Below, in pieces: positions 36,080-44,885 of a stretch of DNA of 64,000 nucleotides (positions are counted from its first letter, which is position 1; each line of letters starts with the position of its first letter). Under the pieces are notes generated by a model. It was given only the letters and a program-made list of their open reading frames with translations. It searched no databases and was not told where the DNA came from. The translations under genes and the position numbers were made by a program. The stretch comes from Candidatus Proximibacter danicus (GTDB lineage: Bacteria > Pseudomonadota > Gammaproteobacteria > Burkholderiales > Rhodocyclaceae): positions 62,001 through 126,000 of the forward strand of contig JADJUC010000012.1 of NCBI GenBank assembly GCA_016710885.1. Direction: 5' to 3'.

Positions 36080-36868
36080 TCACGCCCACGCCTGCCGGAT
36101 CATCAGTGCCGCCGTGACCAGCAGCATGGCTGCGAACAGCCGACGTAGCCGCTTCTCCGGCAGCCGATGCGCCCACGCCACGCCGTAGGACACCGTCGCC
36201 ATGCCGCCGATGGCGAGCAGTGCGCCGGTCTGCCAGGCCACCTGCTTCGCCTCGGCGAAGGTGGCGAGCGCCACCACGGCACCCGGCGCCACCAGCGCCA
36301 GCGCGAGACCCTGCGCCACCGCCTGCGGCTTGCCGAAGCCGCGCGTCAGCAGCGGTGCCGCAACGATGCCGGAACCGACGCCGAAGAGGCCGGCGAAGAA
36401 GCCGCCGACAATGCCGACACCCGGCAGCCAGCGCTCGTGCCAGCCGGCGTTCGCCGCCTGCGCTGCCGCCCGCGCGCCATGGAAGAACCACAGCGCCAGC
36501 CCGACGAGAAACACGGCGAAGCACAGCATCAGCACATGCGAATCGAGATGCACAGCCAGCCAGGCCGCCGGCCAGGTGGCGAGCAGCGTCGCCAGCCCGA
36601 GCAGACCGACTGTACGCAGGGGCAGATGATGGCGCTGGCGGTAACGCCAGAAGGCGATCAGCACGTTCGGCGTGATCATCACCAGCGCCGTGCCCTGCGC
36701 CAGTTGCTGCTCCATGCCGAAGCCCATGGCCAGCACCGGAATGGCGATGATGCCGCCGCCGATGCCGAGCAGGCCACCAATGCCGCCAAGGAGTGCGCCG
36801 AGCAACAATGGCCCGAGCAGGGAAAAAGAGAGGAGCGAGGAAGGGGGCGACGCCAGTAAGAGTTCCAT
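36080..36868 (-). CDS. TauE/SafE-family sulfite/anion exporter
   Basis: About eight membrane segments in 262 residues, with the two conserved glycine-rich halves GGIGGLLGIGGGIIAIPVLA and GGFFAGLFGVGSGIVAAPLL. The family includes sulfite, sulfoacetate and organosulfur exporters. I start at MELLLASPPSS (36868); in-frame starts at 36880 and 36946 exist. It is divergent from a LysR gene 68 bp away, which may control it. Confidence 0.85.
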   Translation of the reverse strand: MELLLASPPSSLLSFSLLGPLLLGALLGGIGGLLGIGGGIIAIPVLAMGFGMEQQLAQGTALVMITPNVLIAFWRYRQRHHLPLRTVGLLGLATLLATWPAAWLAVHLDSHVLMLCFAVFLVGLALWFFHGARAAAQAANAGWHERWLPGVGIVGGFFAGLFGVGSGIVAAPLLTRGFGKPQAVAQGLALALVAPGAVVALATFAEAKQVAWQTGALLAIGGMATVSYGVAWAHRLPEKRLRRLFAAMLLVTAALMIRQAWA

Positions 36869-36936
36869 GCCTCGCAGCATATAGAACACGATCCGGAATA
36901 GAATTGGCCAAATCGTCAATTCATCATTTACGAATC

Positions 36937-37830
36937 GTGAAAACACAACCGCTACTTGAAGACCTCCGCCTGTTCTGCGCCGTTGCCCGCAACCGCAGCT
37001 TCGCCGCCACGGCGCGTGAGCTCGGGCTCTCCAACGCCGTTGTCAGCAAGCGCATCGCCATCCTCGAAACAAGCATGGAAGCGGCGCTGCTGCACCGGAC
37101 GACGCGCAGCGTCGCACTCACCGAGCAGGGCGAGACGGCGCTGCAATGGGCGCAGCGCATCCTCGACGACGTCGACCAGCTGGCCGATGCCGTGTCGCAG
37201 ACGCGTGCCGAACCTGTTGGCCTGCTGCGCATCTGCACCAGCGCCGGCTTCGGCCGCAACCGTATCGCGCCGGCTTTGTCGGCGCTGGCCAAGCACCATC
37301 CCGGCCTCGAAATCCAGCTCGAACTGCTCGACCGGCCGGTCGACCTGATCGACGAAGGCTTCCACCTCGACATCCGCTTCGGCGAAGCGCACGAGCCCTA
37401 CCTGATCTCGCGCCGGCTCGCCGCCAACGAGCGCGTGCTCTGCGCGGCACCCGGCTACCTGCGAAAACACGGCAAGCCGAAGCGCCTCGCCGACCTCGCG
37501 CAGCACCGCTGCATCCTCATCCGCGAGCGCTATCAGGACTTCGGCCGGTGGACCCTGCAGGGCCCGCATGGCGAGGAAACGGTGAAGGTCGGCGGCCCGC
37601 TCTCGGCCAGCAACGGCGAGATCGTCCACCAGTGGGCCATCGACGGCCACGGCATCATCCTGCGCTCGATCTGGGATGTTGGCGGCAGCCTCGAACGCGG
37701 CGACCTCGTGCGCGTGCTGCCGGACTATTCGCAGCGGGTGGATGTGTGGGCGGTGTATCCGTCGCGGTTGTCGACGTCGGGGCGGTTGCGGGTTTGTGTG
37801 GAGTTCTTGGCTCAGAATATCGCATCGTGA
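36937..37830 (+). CDS. LysR-family transcription regulator
   Basis: A 297-residue LysR protein. The winged helix-turn-helix is FAATARELGLSNAVVSKRIA (about residues 24-43), followed by an effector domain (VGLLRICTSAGFGRNRIAPA). The GTG at 36937 gives MKTQPLLEDLRLFCAVARNR. The 68-bp gap to tauE contains TCGT and ACGA half-sites. LysR regulators often control the divergent neighbour, here the TauE exporter. Confidence 0.88.
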   Translation: MKTQPLLEDLRLFCAVARNRSFAATARELGLSNAVVSKRIAILETSMEAALLHRTTRSVALTEQGETALQWAQRILDDVDQLADAVSQTRAEPVGLLRICTSAGFGRNRIAPALSALAKHHPGLEIQLELLDRPVDLIDEGFHLDIRFGEAHEPYLISRRLAANERVLCAAPGYLRKHGKPKRLADLAQHRCILIRERYQDFGRWTLQGPHGEETVKVGGPLSASNGEIVHQWAIDGHGIILRSIWDVGGSLERGDLVRVLPDYSQRVDVWAVYPSRLSTSGRLRVCVEFLAQNIAS

Positions 37831-37884
37831 ACCTCAGAAAATTCGACAACGGCAAATCAAATACTGTTCTACAAACTGCAATAA

Positions 37885-40224
37885 CTACCCGGTGAGTAAA
37901 TCACCGCTGGCAACCGCCATAAGTTCATCAAGCGTCACAGTTTGCGGTTCAGCTGATTGCCTGTTTTTCATGCGCTCAGGCAGCTTCGCGTAGTCCCATT
38001 GGTAACCGTCAAATCCACCGGCTGGCACCGCGTCATAGACCAGATAGAACGGCCGAGACGGCTCCCCTGGGTAAGCTTTTGCTCGCAGCGCTTCACGCGA
38101 CAGAACCCGTGGTCCATCCTTGGAAACGCGAAACAGAATTGGGCTGGTGGCGCCGCGATGACTATGCAAAAGGAGATATGCGGCCCCAGAAACTTCGGGC
38201 TTGAGCCGTAGCGAACCACGTTCAACATCCATACGGAAATTGTAGAGCTTGGAATTCAGCACCCAGTCGAGGTGCGCCTTGTCCTTATACCAGCCAATCA
38301 GCACATGCGTTTCCGCCAGGGGGGGCACACGCCGGTGACCAACATCCTTTTCAGGAAAGTTGTGCAACACCTCATACAGCACCGGCGCTTCCTGAGTTTG
38401 ATACAAGTGGTAACTCTGCCGCTCGCGCGCTGTCGCGCGGTCGCACGCATGCATGACTAGGTCACGAATAAACTGCGCAAGCGTTGCGTCGCCACTGCCG
38501 GGCTTCATTGGAAACGCGCCGAGACCCGGCAAAATTTCATGAAAACCCTGCCAGCGCCGCGACAAGTCACCGGGGTAAAGTACGTACGCGCCTTGAGTGC
38601 GCCGAATGGCATCGCGGTAGGCGTGCATCTTCAAAAGGTCGGCACGTTTGTAACGCCCCAGCCGCTGTTCGCGCTTTTCGTCGGCCAGGTCAACCAGCAC
38701 GCCGGTTTCGTCCATTTTTCCATCATCGAGTCCGAAAAGTTGCTCGATGCTCTCGATGCGGTACTTCGCGTCGAAATGAACGTGCACCATCAGCTCCTGC
38801 GCCTCGGCTTCTTGTTCAAGAAAATCGGCCGGCCACAGGCTGAGGGTGTAATCCGGACGCATCCGCTCTGTCCAGGAGCCAGCTGCCGCGCGTGTCGCGG
38901 TACGCACGAAACTGCGGTTATAGCTAAAGCGAGCGCGCAGAGGACGCGCGCCGGTAAATGTCACCCCTTCAAAGCCAAGCTGCTCGCCCGACTTGAGCAT
39001 GAGGCCGAAGCCGTCGGCGGTCGGCTGCATCAACTGCTCGACCGCTGGCTTGTCCAGCTTGAAAACGCTGGTCACGATGTCGAGCAGCTTGAAGAACACC
39101 CAATACTCGTAAAGCGTTGCAATGTCGCGCTGGCCGGCCTGATAAACGTCGTCGCCACCTTTCCATACCAAACGAGCCGCCATGTCGAATCGCAGCCAGG
39201 CCTGGTAAATCTCGCGATATCCCTCCTTGCGTTGAAGCACGGGGCTACCCAATGGCAGCATGTCGGGTGGCGATACGCCGCGAAAAACTTCTGCGTTGAG
39301 GGCAACTGCCAACTGGTTATTGAGTGCGCCGAGCTCCGCTCGCAAGCGCGTATCCATCGCGCTGCATTTATCCAGTCGCTGCTGCATCAGCGAAAGGAAG
39401 CCGGAAAAACTTTGCAGCGCGAATTTGATGAAGCGATTTTCCGGCGTGTCCTCGGTCTGCACGTTGCGGTAGAGCGGAATCCGCTCGGGCAGCGACGGCA
39501 CGCTCGCCGACAACGGGTGACAACTCGGCAAGGGAACACGGCGAGGCGCGCGTGCCAGTTCGCGCAAACTGCGTGCGCTCGGGCGAAAACCCCGGCGCGT
39601 GTAGATGGTTGTTTCTTCTGGCTCCCAGCGTTGGTGCGGATGACTGGCGACGCGGTGCAGCGCATTCTGGAACTGCGGTGAACCCAGCAAGGCTTTCAAG
39701 AAAGCAAACCGCTGTGCCATGGTTTTTGGGTTGTTGCCAGGGTCTGGGGCAGCACGGAGGGCCGCTGGCGCACGCACATCCATCAACAGGTCGATGCAGC
39801 GCTCGGTAATGTCTTCCAACATCAACCGATAATCAGCGCGATAGTCCAGCTTTCGTGAGCGCACTTCGACGGCGGCAGTCCCAAGCAGCGCCCCCGCCTC
39901 GTTGCGAACCACCAGCCCCAAGCGCCCGGTATTCAATCCGGGCGTTAGAAAGCCGCTATGCGTCCGTCCCTGAAGGCGACTAGCTTCAATCAGCCGGCCT
40001 GGCTCGCCGTCTGCGGCATCCAATCGGAACCCAGCGCCCTCAAACTCATATTCGTATCGCGCACTCTCCACAAGCTGGACGGGCTCCTCGCCCTCCTCGC
40101 GAGCGATGGCCGGGTCAACACAGATCAACGAAGGAGGCGCTGCCGATGCGCCATCAAGGCTGAGCAGCTTCAGCCGGGCGACGAAACACCCCTGCGCGTC
40201 GGTGAAGTCAAGGATTGCCGACAC
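37885..40224 (-). CDS. DUF2357 restriction nuclease, McrC/LlaJI-R2-like
   Basis: A 779-residue protein with a DUF2357-type N-terminal half and a C-terminal PD-(D/E)XK nuclease core, visible as MRPDYTLSLWP and MVHVHFDAKYRIE (Asp...Asp-X-Lys). Such proteins are the nuclease partners of McrB-type GTPases in McrBC-like and LlaJI-like restriction systems. It lies 6 bp downstream of the mcrB-like gene, last in a five-gene run. The C-terminus (RMKNRQSAEPQTVTLDEL) is charged. The assignment rests on domain pattern and context. Confidence 0.8.
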   Translation of the reverse strand: MSAILDFTDAQGCFVARLKLLSLDGASAAPPSLICVDPAIAREEGEEPVQLVESARYEYEFEGAGFRLDAADGEPGRLIEASRLQGRTHSGFLTPGLNTGRLGLVVRNEAGALLGTAAVEVRSRKLDYRADYRLMLEDITERCIDLLMDVRAPAALRAAPDPGNNPKTMAQRFAFLKALLGSPQFQNALHRVASHPHQRWEPEETTIYTRRGFRPSARSLRELARAPRRVPLPSCHPLSASVPSLPERIPLYRNVQTEDTPENRFIKFALQSFSGFLSLMQQRLDKCSAMDTRLRAELGALNNQLAVALNAEVFRGVSPPDMLPLGSPVLQRKEGYREIYQAWLRFDMAARLVWKGGDDVYQAGQRDIATLYEYWVFFKLLDIVTSVFKLDKPAVEQLMQPTADGFGLMLKSGEQLGFEGVTFTGARPLRARFSYNRSFVRTATRAAAGSWTERMRPDYTLSLWPADFLEQEAEAQELMVHVHFDAKYRIESIEQLFGLDDGKMDETGVLVDLADEKREQRLGRYKRADLLKMHAYRDAIRRTQGAYVLYPGDLSRRWQGFHEILPGLGAFPMKPGSGDATLAQFIRDLVMHACDRATARERQSYHLYQTQEAPVLYEVLHNFPEKDVGHRRVPPLAETHVLIGWYKDKAHLDWVLNSKLYNFRMDVERGSLRLKPEVSGAAYLLLHSHRGATSPILFRVSKDGPRVLSREALRAKAYPGEPSRPFYLVYDAVPAGGFDGYQWDYAKLPERMKNRQSAEPQTVTLDELMAVASGDLLTG

Positions 40225-40230
40225 GGCAGC

Positions 40231-42029
40231 TTATGCCTCGGCGTAGCTGGTGAATCCGTCTTTCAGCCGATCTTGCATGCGCCGAATCTTCTCCAGGCTG
40301 GCCGTGCAATCGTGGGTCGTGCAAAACGCTTCAAGCGCTTTCAACACCGGCCCAAGTCGGCGCTCGGAGCCGTGAAGCTTGGGCATCAGCTTCTGATACA
40401 CCTGCGCGTCGAGCGCATCGCTGAACTTCCAACCCGGGCCAGTGAGTACCGCATGAAACGCGACGAAGCGCGAAATCTCGAACGCGGTGCGGAAGCCGAA
40501 TTCGGCACCAATTGGTGCCAGTGCCTTGAAGGCTTCTACCATGCGGGCCTTGAGATCGGCAGCGCATTGCGCGCCGTTGTCGTGAATTGTGGCAGGCAAC
40601 TCAGCTAGTGACGGGGCATCACCCGAAGCTGCCGCCACAAAGGCCGTGCCAAACCCCGCGCCCTTACCGGCGAGCGCTTCCATACGGATGCGTTGCGGGT
40701 TATCGAGAAAATCACCGATCTGGTCGGCCGTCGCGCGAAATTCAATGACGTTGGCGCGGTCGAGCACCTTCGGCGAAAACATGTAGGTCGTTTCATCCAC
40801 GTTCACCGTGCCGACGATGAACAGATTTTTCGGCAACTCCAGCCAGGGCGGAACCAGCACCGTATCGCCATCACCACCGGGCAAGTCTTCCGTCGCCGAA
40901 TGCAAAGCGATGGGCTCGCCCGACTCGATGGCAGAAAGCATGTCGGCAAAATAGCGCTCGACATGCGACAGATTCATTTCGTCCAGAATCAGGAAGTAAG
41001 GACGCTCGCGGTCGTCCCGTGCGCGTAGCATCAACTCCAGAGCGCCATTGGTTGGTTTGCGGTAAATCTCCGGGCGCAATGCATCCTGATAGCCAAGCAG
41101 ATTTTCGTTGGTGGTCCAGTCCGCACCTACCGCCACCACGCGGTATTGCTCATCGGTTTCCGCAATCCATGCAGCGAAGGCGTGCGCCAGCTTGGTTTTG
41201 CCAGAGCCAGAAAGGCCTGTGAGGATAAGGAAACGCTTGGTCAACAAAGCTGCTGTGAGGCGCCCAAGTGTGCCTGCGGAAAGTTGGAGCCCGTTTTCCT
41301 TGAGTTGAACATCGCCTGCAGCAACCATACCGCTCAAATTTGAATGCTGACGAATCAAGCCGGGAAGATACTCTTGAGGCTCGCAGACCTCGGACGCAAA
41401 GACGCTACCGTCAAGAAAAGCGCTCAAGGTGTTACCAAACAAGGCTGTGGTTTCCGCTCCATTCAAACCACAGTCAGAAACAAACTGGTCCCGGATGCGC
41501 TGCGCAAATTCTTCGTGGTCAGTTGGTATCCCCACTACCGTTTCGAGATCGGACCGTCGGTAGTACCAGACTGCGCATTCAAGTAAGTCGGGCTTGTTCT
41601 GACCAGCGCTAGACTTCAGTAAAGCCCTGGCAGTTCTGATTCATATCCTGGCTTGAAACTGATCAACCGAGGGGTATCCGATGAAAAGTCAATTACGGTC
41701 TTCCAAGGATTGCCGCCAATCGTTGTTCCGGTGCCGTTCGAAATGTACTTCCCACTTCGATAGCCGTGCTTTGTGTCCCGAGATGCAAACACGTTGAAAA
41801 TTTCGCGGTCTGCGCCAACGTCAATTGAGGGCTTGTTCCAAGCGCCAGCCAACTCCCTGGTTGCCTGCAAATAGGCGGCCTCGCCTTGTGTAATTGCAAC
41901 GCTTGTCTGCCCCTTGATCGCAAGGGTTCGCTTCACAATTAAGAAATCGAGAAATGCCGCCTTGGCGCGCGTATCGGACAGTTCCTGAATTGCAGCCTTA
42001 ACTCGTGATGCAGTGAAATACTTTGCCAT
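40231..42029 (-). CDS. McrB-like AAA+ GTPase, one frame break
   Basis: The motor subunit of a McrBC/LlaJI-like restriction system. Walker A is LTGLSGSGKTKLA, Walker B PYFLILDEMNLSHVERYF, and IVGTVNVDETT is the McrB nucleotide signature. The AAA core reads from 41535. Upstream, the ORF 41616-42029 (MAKYFTASRVKAAIQELSDT...) reaches SELPGLY and stops, while the text LLKSSAGQNKPDLLECAVWY continues in another phase. One base missing in the AAA run at 41621-41623 joins them to a 599-residue protein with an N-terminal domain probably used for DNA recognition. Coupled to a DNA methyltransferase gene 29 bp upstream. Confidence 0.8.
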
Positions 42030-42058
42030 TCAACCCTCCTATTTTTCTCTGCGACCTA

Positions 42059-43071
42059 TTACTTGATTTCTTTTAGCTGTTGAACCATTAGCTCGCAGAA
42101 TTCCCTCTTAATGTCGATTCCGATTGCTCGGAAGCCAGAGCGACGCGCAAACGCAAGGGTGGTCCCACTCCCCCCGAATGGATCAAGGACGATCCCACCG
42201 GCAGGGGTCGTTGACAGAACGGGAATGCGAACTAGCTCTTCCGAAAATCGCGCCTTGTGTTTATGGCTGCTGCGAGCCGGTGCAATTTCCCAAGTATCTG
42301 TCGGCGGAAGTGTTTTACCCGACGCAGCTTTGCGTCCGATTTGCTCTTTGTCGAAGTAATACCAGCGAGACTTGACCAGATGAAAAACATATTCGTGTGA
42401 CATCGAACAGCGATCTCTAACTTGGTCAGGGATAGGGTTAGGCTTAACCCACACGTTGTCATTGCGGACAATCCACTCTTTTGTCTTGCATCGCAATTGC
42501 AAATCGATGAGGAATCAGCAGAAGTTGCTTTGGCTTACACAAAAGCCCATCGCCTTTCTTGTCCTGCGGACGAATTCCGAATCTGCGTGCACTTTGTTTG
42601 AGTTCTCCGCTCTTGTGTTCACCTTTACCGCTCCAATACGTGTCTCCCAAATTTACCCAAAGACTGCCGTTCTCTGCCAAGACCGGCTTGCTGCTTCAAG
42701 CACTCGACCAAGTTAGCAATGAGATCGCTCGGATGCTCTTCGAGGCCAATTTGTCCATCGACCCCGTAATCTCGCTGACCGTAAAACGGTGGCGATGTCA
42801 CCATGCAGTTAATAACAATTCCGGCCTTAGCAAGGTGCGCCATCGCATCCCTGACGTCCATGTTGAATATGAGGACGTTGTCGTCACTATAAAAAGCGGC
42901 TTTCTTTAAAGCAGGGTCGGCGAATGCGTCAAGTGCAGCAACTATCGGGCGAAGCGCAGCGTTCGCCTTTGTGGGCTTGGGATCATTTCTTTGTGGACTA
43001 ATTTTTGGCCGGTTTGGCAGCGCTGTCACAGGCTTATTCTTTTCGACGCTTATATTTTTGGCTTGTGTCAT
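42059..43071 (-). CDS. DNA methyltransferase (N4-cytosine/N6-adenine, beta type), two frame breaks
   Basis: A DNA methylase of the N-4/N-6 family. Motif IV is VTSPPFYGQRDYG and comes first; the SAM motif DPFGGSGTTLAFA comes later, so the order is the beta type. The frame breaks twice: an extra base at 42683-42684 (Ala-Val-Leu-Ala-Glu-Asn-Gly expected) and an extra A in the run at 42479-42482 (MQDKEWIVRNDNVWVKPN expected). With both removed it is 336 residues. It lies 4 bp downstream of the toxin-like gene and 29 bp upstream of mcrB, as the modification half of the restriction locus. Confidence 0.85.
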
Positions 43072-43075
43072 TTTT

Positions 43076-43516
43076 TTACTGGCAACTCAGCCGAGCCCGT
43101 TGGTCACGCATTTGTCGGGTTTGCTGGCGGGTGGTGTCGTCGGCATTGGCGGCACAGTCGAGCGCGGCGCAGATTTGTTGCGGCGGCAAGCTGGTTTCAG
43201 GCGTCAGCAATCCCGCCGAAACATCGGCGACAAACTGCCGGTGGTCGTAGTCATCCTGCCGGCGTAAGTCCAGCCAGCTTTTTGCACTCAGCGAACCGCC
43301 GATCAGCCCGAGGTAAAAACCCGGGTAAGGGTCGCCGTGGTAGCAAGGGGGATTTTCCGGTCGCGCATGGGCGCGGCTGGTGAGTAATCGGTAGACCAAG
43401 TTGTCGGCATCGGCTGCAAGTACCAACAGGTATTTGGTATGCCAGCCGGCTGCGTCGTGGTAATAGCGGGTATGCCGAAAAATCTGCCCCGGCGTGGCCA
43501 ACAGGTTCGCGGGCAT
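43076..43516 (-). CDS. Putative toxin partner of a Panacea antitoxin
   Basis: A 146-residue protein without a confident family match. The opening TPGQIFRHTRYYHDAAGWHT followed by KYLLVLAADAD has the strand pattern of PemK/MazF-like ribonucleases (GxIF... KYLLVL). It starts 3 bp after the Panacea-domain gene, the place of the toxin in PanAT pairs. The toxin role is an inference from position and pattern. Confidence 0.5.
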   Translation of the reverse strand: MPANLLATPGQIFRHTRYYHDAAGWHTKYLLVLAADADNLVYRLLTSRAHARPENPPCYHGDPYPGFYLGLIGGSLSAKSWLDLRRQDDYDHRQFVADVSAGLLTPETSLPPQQICAALDCAANADDTTRQQTRQMRDQRARLSCQ

Positions 43517-43519
43517 GGT

Positions 43520-44089
43520 TTAGCCCCGCGTGGTTTGGTTGGTCTGAACGAGCGCCTGATGCTCGCGGGCAAATTCGAGGATGGTAGCGCGGTGCGGGTC
43601 GTCGTCGCGCAAGGACATGGCGTAGTCAATCGGCTGGTCAAAGCCGCGCCCACCATTCCAGACGCGCGCCCATGCACCGTTTTCGGCATGGGTCACGTCG
43701 ATCATGCGATGCGAAAGTTCTTCGCGGTATTGGTCGGCCAGGCCAGCCATGATGCGCAGTTCGCGATTGCTGAAGTGGCTGTCGTCAAACTCGGTTTGCG
43801 CCGCTACGGTCTCGCGCACGTAGTCGATTACGCGCTCCGGTTCGATGCGTATGGCCTGGGCCATGTCGGCTTCGGGCTCTTCCCATTCCTGTTCAAGCGC
43901 CACGGGCACAGGCCCGAATTTCCATGCGCGGTAGTCCAGTCCGGTCACACTACGGCCCGTTTGGCTGAAATGCTCAAAATCAAGCAGGTAAAGCAGCTTG
44001 AACAGCTTGATTTTGCCAAGGTGGCGGGTGTGATTGGCGAAGTAGATGATGGCGTTAATCATCTTTTCGCGTTCGTGACTGACTAGCAT
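43520..44089 (-). CDS. Panacea-domain (SocA-like) antitoxin
   Basis: A 189-residue protein with the Panacea/DUF4065 core: INAIIYFANHTRHLGKIKLF, KLLYLLDFEHF and RAWKFGPVPVALEQE. Panacea proteins neutralise many unrelated toxins in hypervariable PanAT pairs. It is first in the minus-strand run PanA, toxin-like, methylase, McrB, DUF2357. Its promoter region shares the inverted repeats at 44164-44225. Confidence 0.8.
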   Translation of the reverse strand: MLVSHEREKMINAIIYFANHTRHLGKIKLFKLLYLLDFEHFSQTGRSVTGLDYRAWKFGPVPVALEQEWEEPEADMAQAIRIEPERVIDYVRETVAAQTEFDDSHFSNRELRIMAGLADQYREELSHRMIDVTHAENGAWARVWNGGRGFDQPIDYAMSLRDDDPHRATILEFAREHQALVQTNQTTRG

Positions 44090-44163
44090 GATCTCGTCTT
44101 GGGTTATCCGGTGGCCGCAAGAATGCAGTTGAAATTGTTTGTGAGAGTAACGCGCCTGATCTT

Positions 44164-44179
44164 ATCACGTTGGCGTGAT
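44164..44179. promoter_or_regulatory. Operator-like dyad, Panacea side
   Basis: ATCACG-TTGG-CGTGAT is a perfect 6-bp dyad in the 165-bp gap between the divergent Panacea and Phd genes, 75 bp upstream of the Panacea start. It may be the Panacea autoregulatory site. Confidence 0.4.
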
Positions 44180-44209
44180 CTGGCCGATGCAAATATCGCC
44201 CATAGTGTC

Positions 44210-44225
44210 CATTGTGGCTACAATG
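44210..44225 (+). promoter_or_regulatory. Operator-like dyad overlapping the phd -10 box
   Basis: CATTGT-GGCT-ACAATG is a perfect 6-bp dyad that contains a good -10 box, TACAAT (44219-44224), 30 bp before the phd start. Phd antitoxins bind such dyads to repress their own promoter. Confidence 0.5.
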
Positions 44226-44254
44226 CTCGCTCTGAGTAAAAAGGTATTTTCGCT

Positions 44255-44566
44255 ATGAAAGTCATGTCTGCCCGCGACGCCAAAAACCACTTCGGAGAAT
44301 TCCTCGATGCCGCTCGCCGGGACCCGGTGGTCGTGACCAAGAACGATCGGCCGGTCGGCATCATGATCTCGGTCGAGGATGCGGCCGAGACGATGTTCTC
44401 GGAGTTCTTCATCGACCCGGAATCCGGCTACGACGAGTGGCTGTTCGGCAAGGTATCGAAAACGATGGCGCGTGTCGCCGAAGGAACGACGCGCTTGCAT
44501 GAGCATGGCGACGCGATGTCGCTGCTCAAGGAACGGCTCGAAGCCCGCGTGCGCAAAGCGGGCTGA
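44255..44566 (+). CDS. Phd/YefM-family antitoxin
   Basis: A 103-residue antitoxin; MSARDAKNHFGEFLDAARRD and PVVVTKNDRPVGIMISVEDA are the Phd/YefM DNA-binding fold. The C-terminal half should bind the ParE toxin encoded 11 bp downstream. An operator-like dyad overlaps the promoter. Confidence 0.88.
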   Translation: MKVMSARDAKNHFGEFLDAARRDPVVVTKNDRPVGIMISVEDAAETMFSEFFIDPESGYDEWLFGKVSKTMARVAEGTTRLHEHGDAMSLLKERLEARVRKAG

Positions 44567-44577
44567 GGGTACGGAGT

Positions 44578-44862
44578 GTGAGAATTCTCTGGACCGATGA
44601 GGCGCTGGACGACTTTGAGGAAATCCTCGCCTGGTATCACCGGGAAGCGGGGCCGCGCGCGGCGGTTGCGGTGCAGCGACGCATCGTGCTTGATCTGGAG
44701 GCGCTGGCGCCGTTCCCCGAACGTATTCGCGCCAGCGAGAGGTTGCCGGGCGCTCGCGAACTGGTGGTCAGCAAACTGCCCTATATCGTTTTCGTGCAGC
44801 TCGTCGAGGATGCTCTCGTCGTACTCAACGTGGTGCATACGCGGCGAAAATTCCCCGCCTGA
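44578..44862 (+). CDS. RelE/ParE-family toxin
   Basis: A 94-residue RelE/ParE-fold protein starting at GTG (MRILWTDEALDDFEEILAWY), with GARELVVSKLPYIVFVQLVE and the C-terminal VLNVVHTRRKFP. ParE poisons gyrase and RelE cuts mRNA on the ribosome; the subfamily pattern leans to ParE. It pairs with the upstream Phd antitoxin. Confidence 0.88.
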   Translation: MRILWTDEALDDFEEILAWYHREAGPRAAVAVQRRIVLDLEALAPFPERIRASERLPGARELVVSKLPYIVFVQLVEDALVVLNVVHTRRKFPA

Positions 44863-44885
44863 TTGTGGCGAGGCACCACCCGCCG

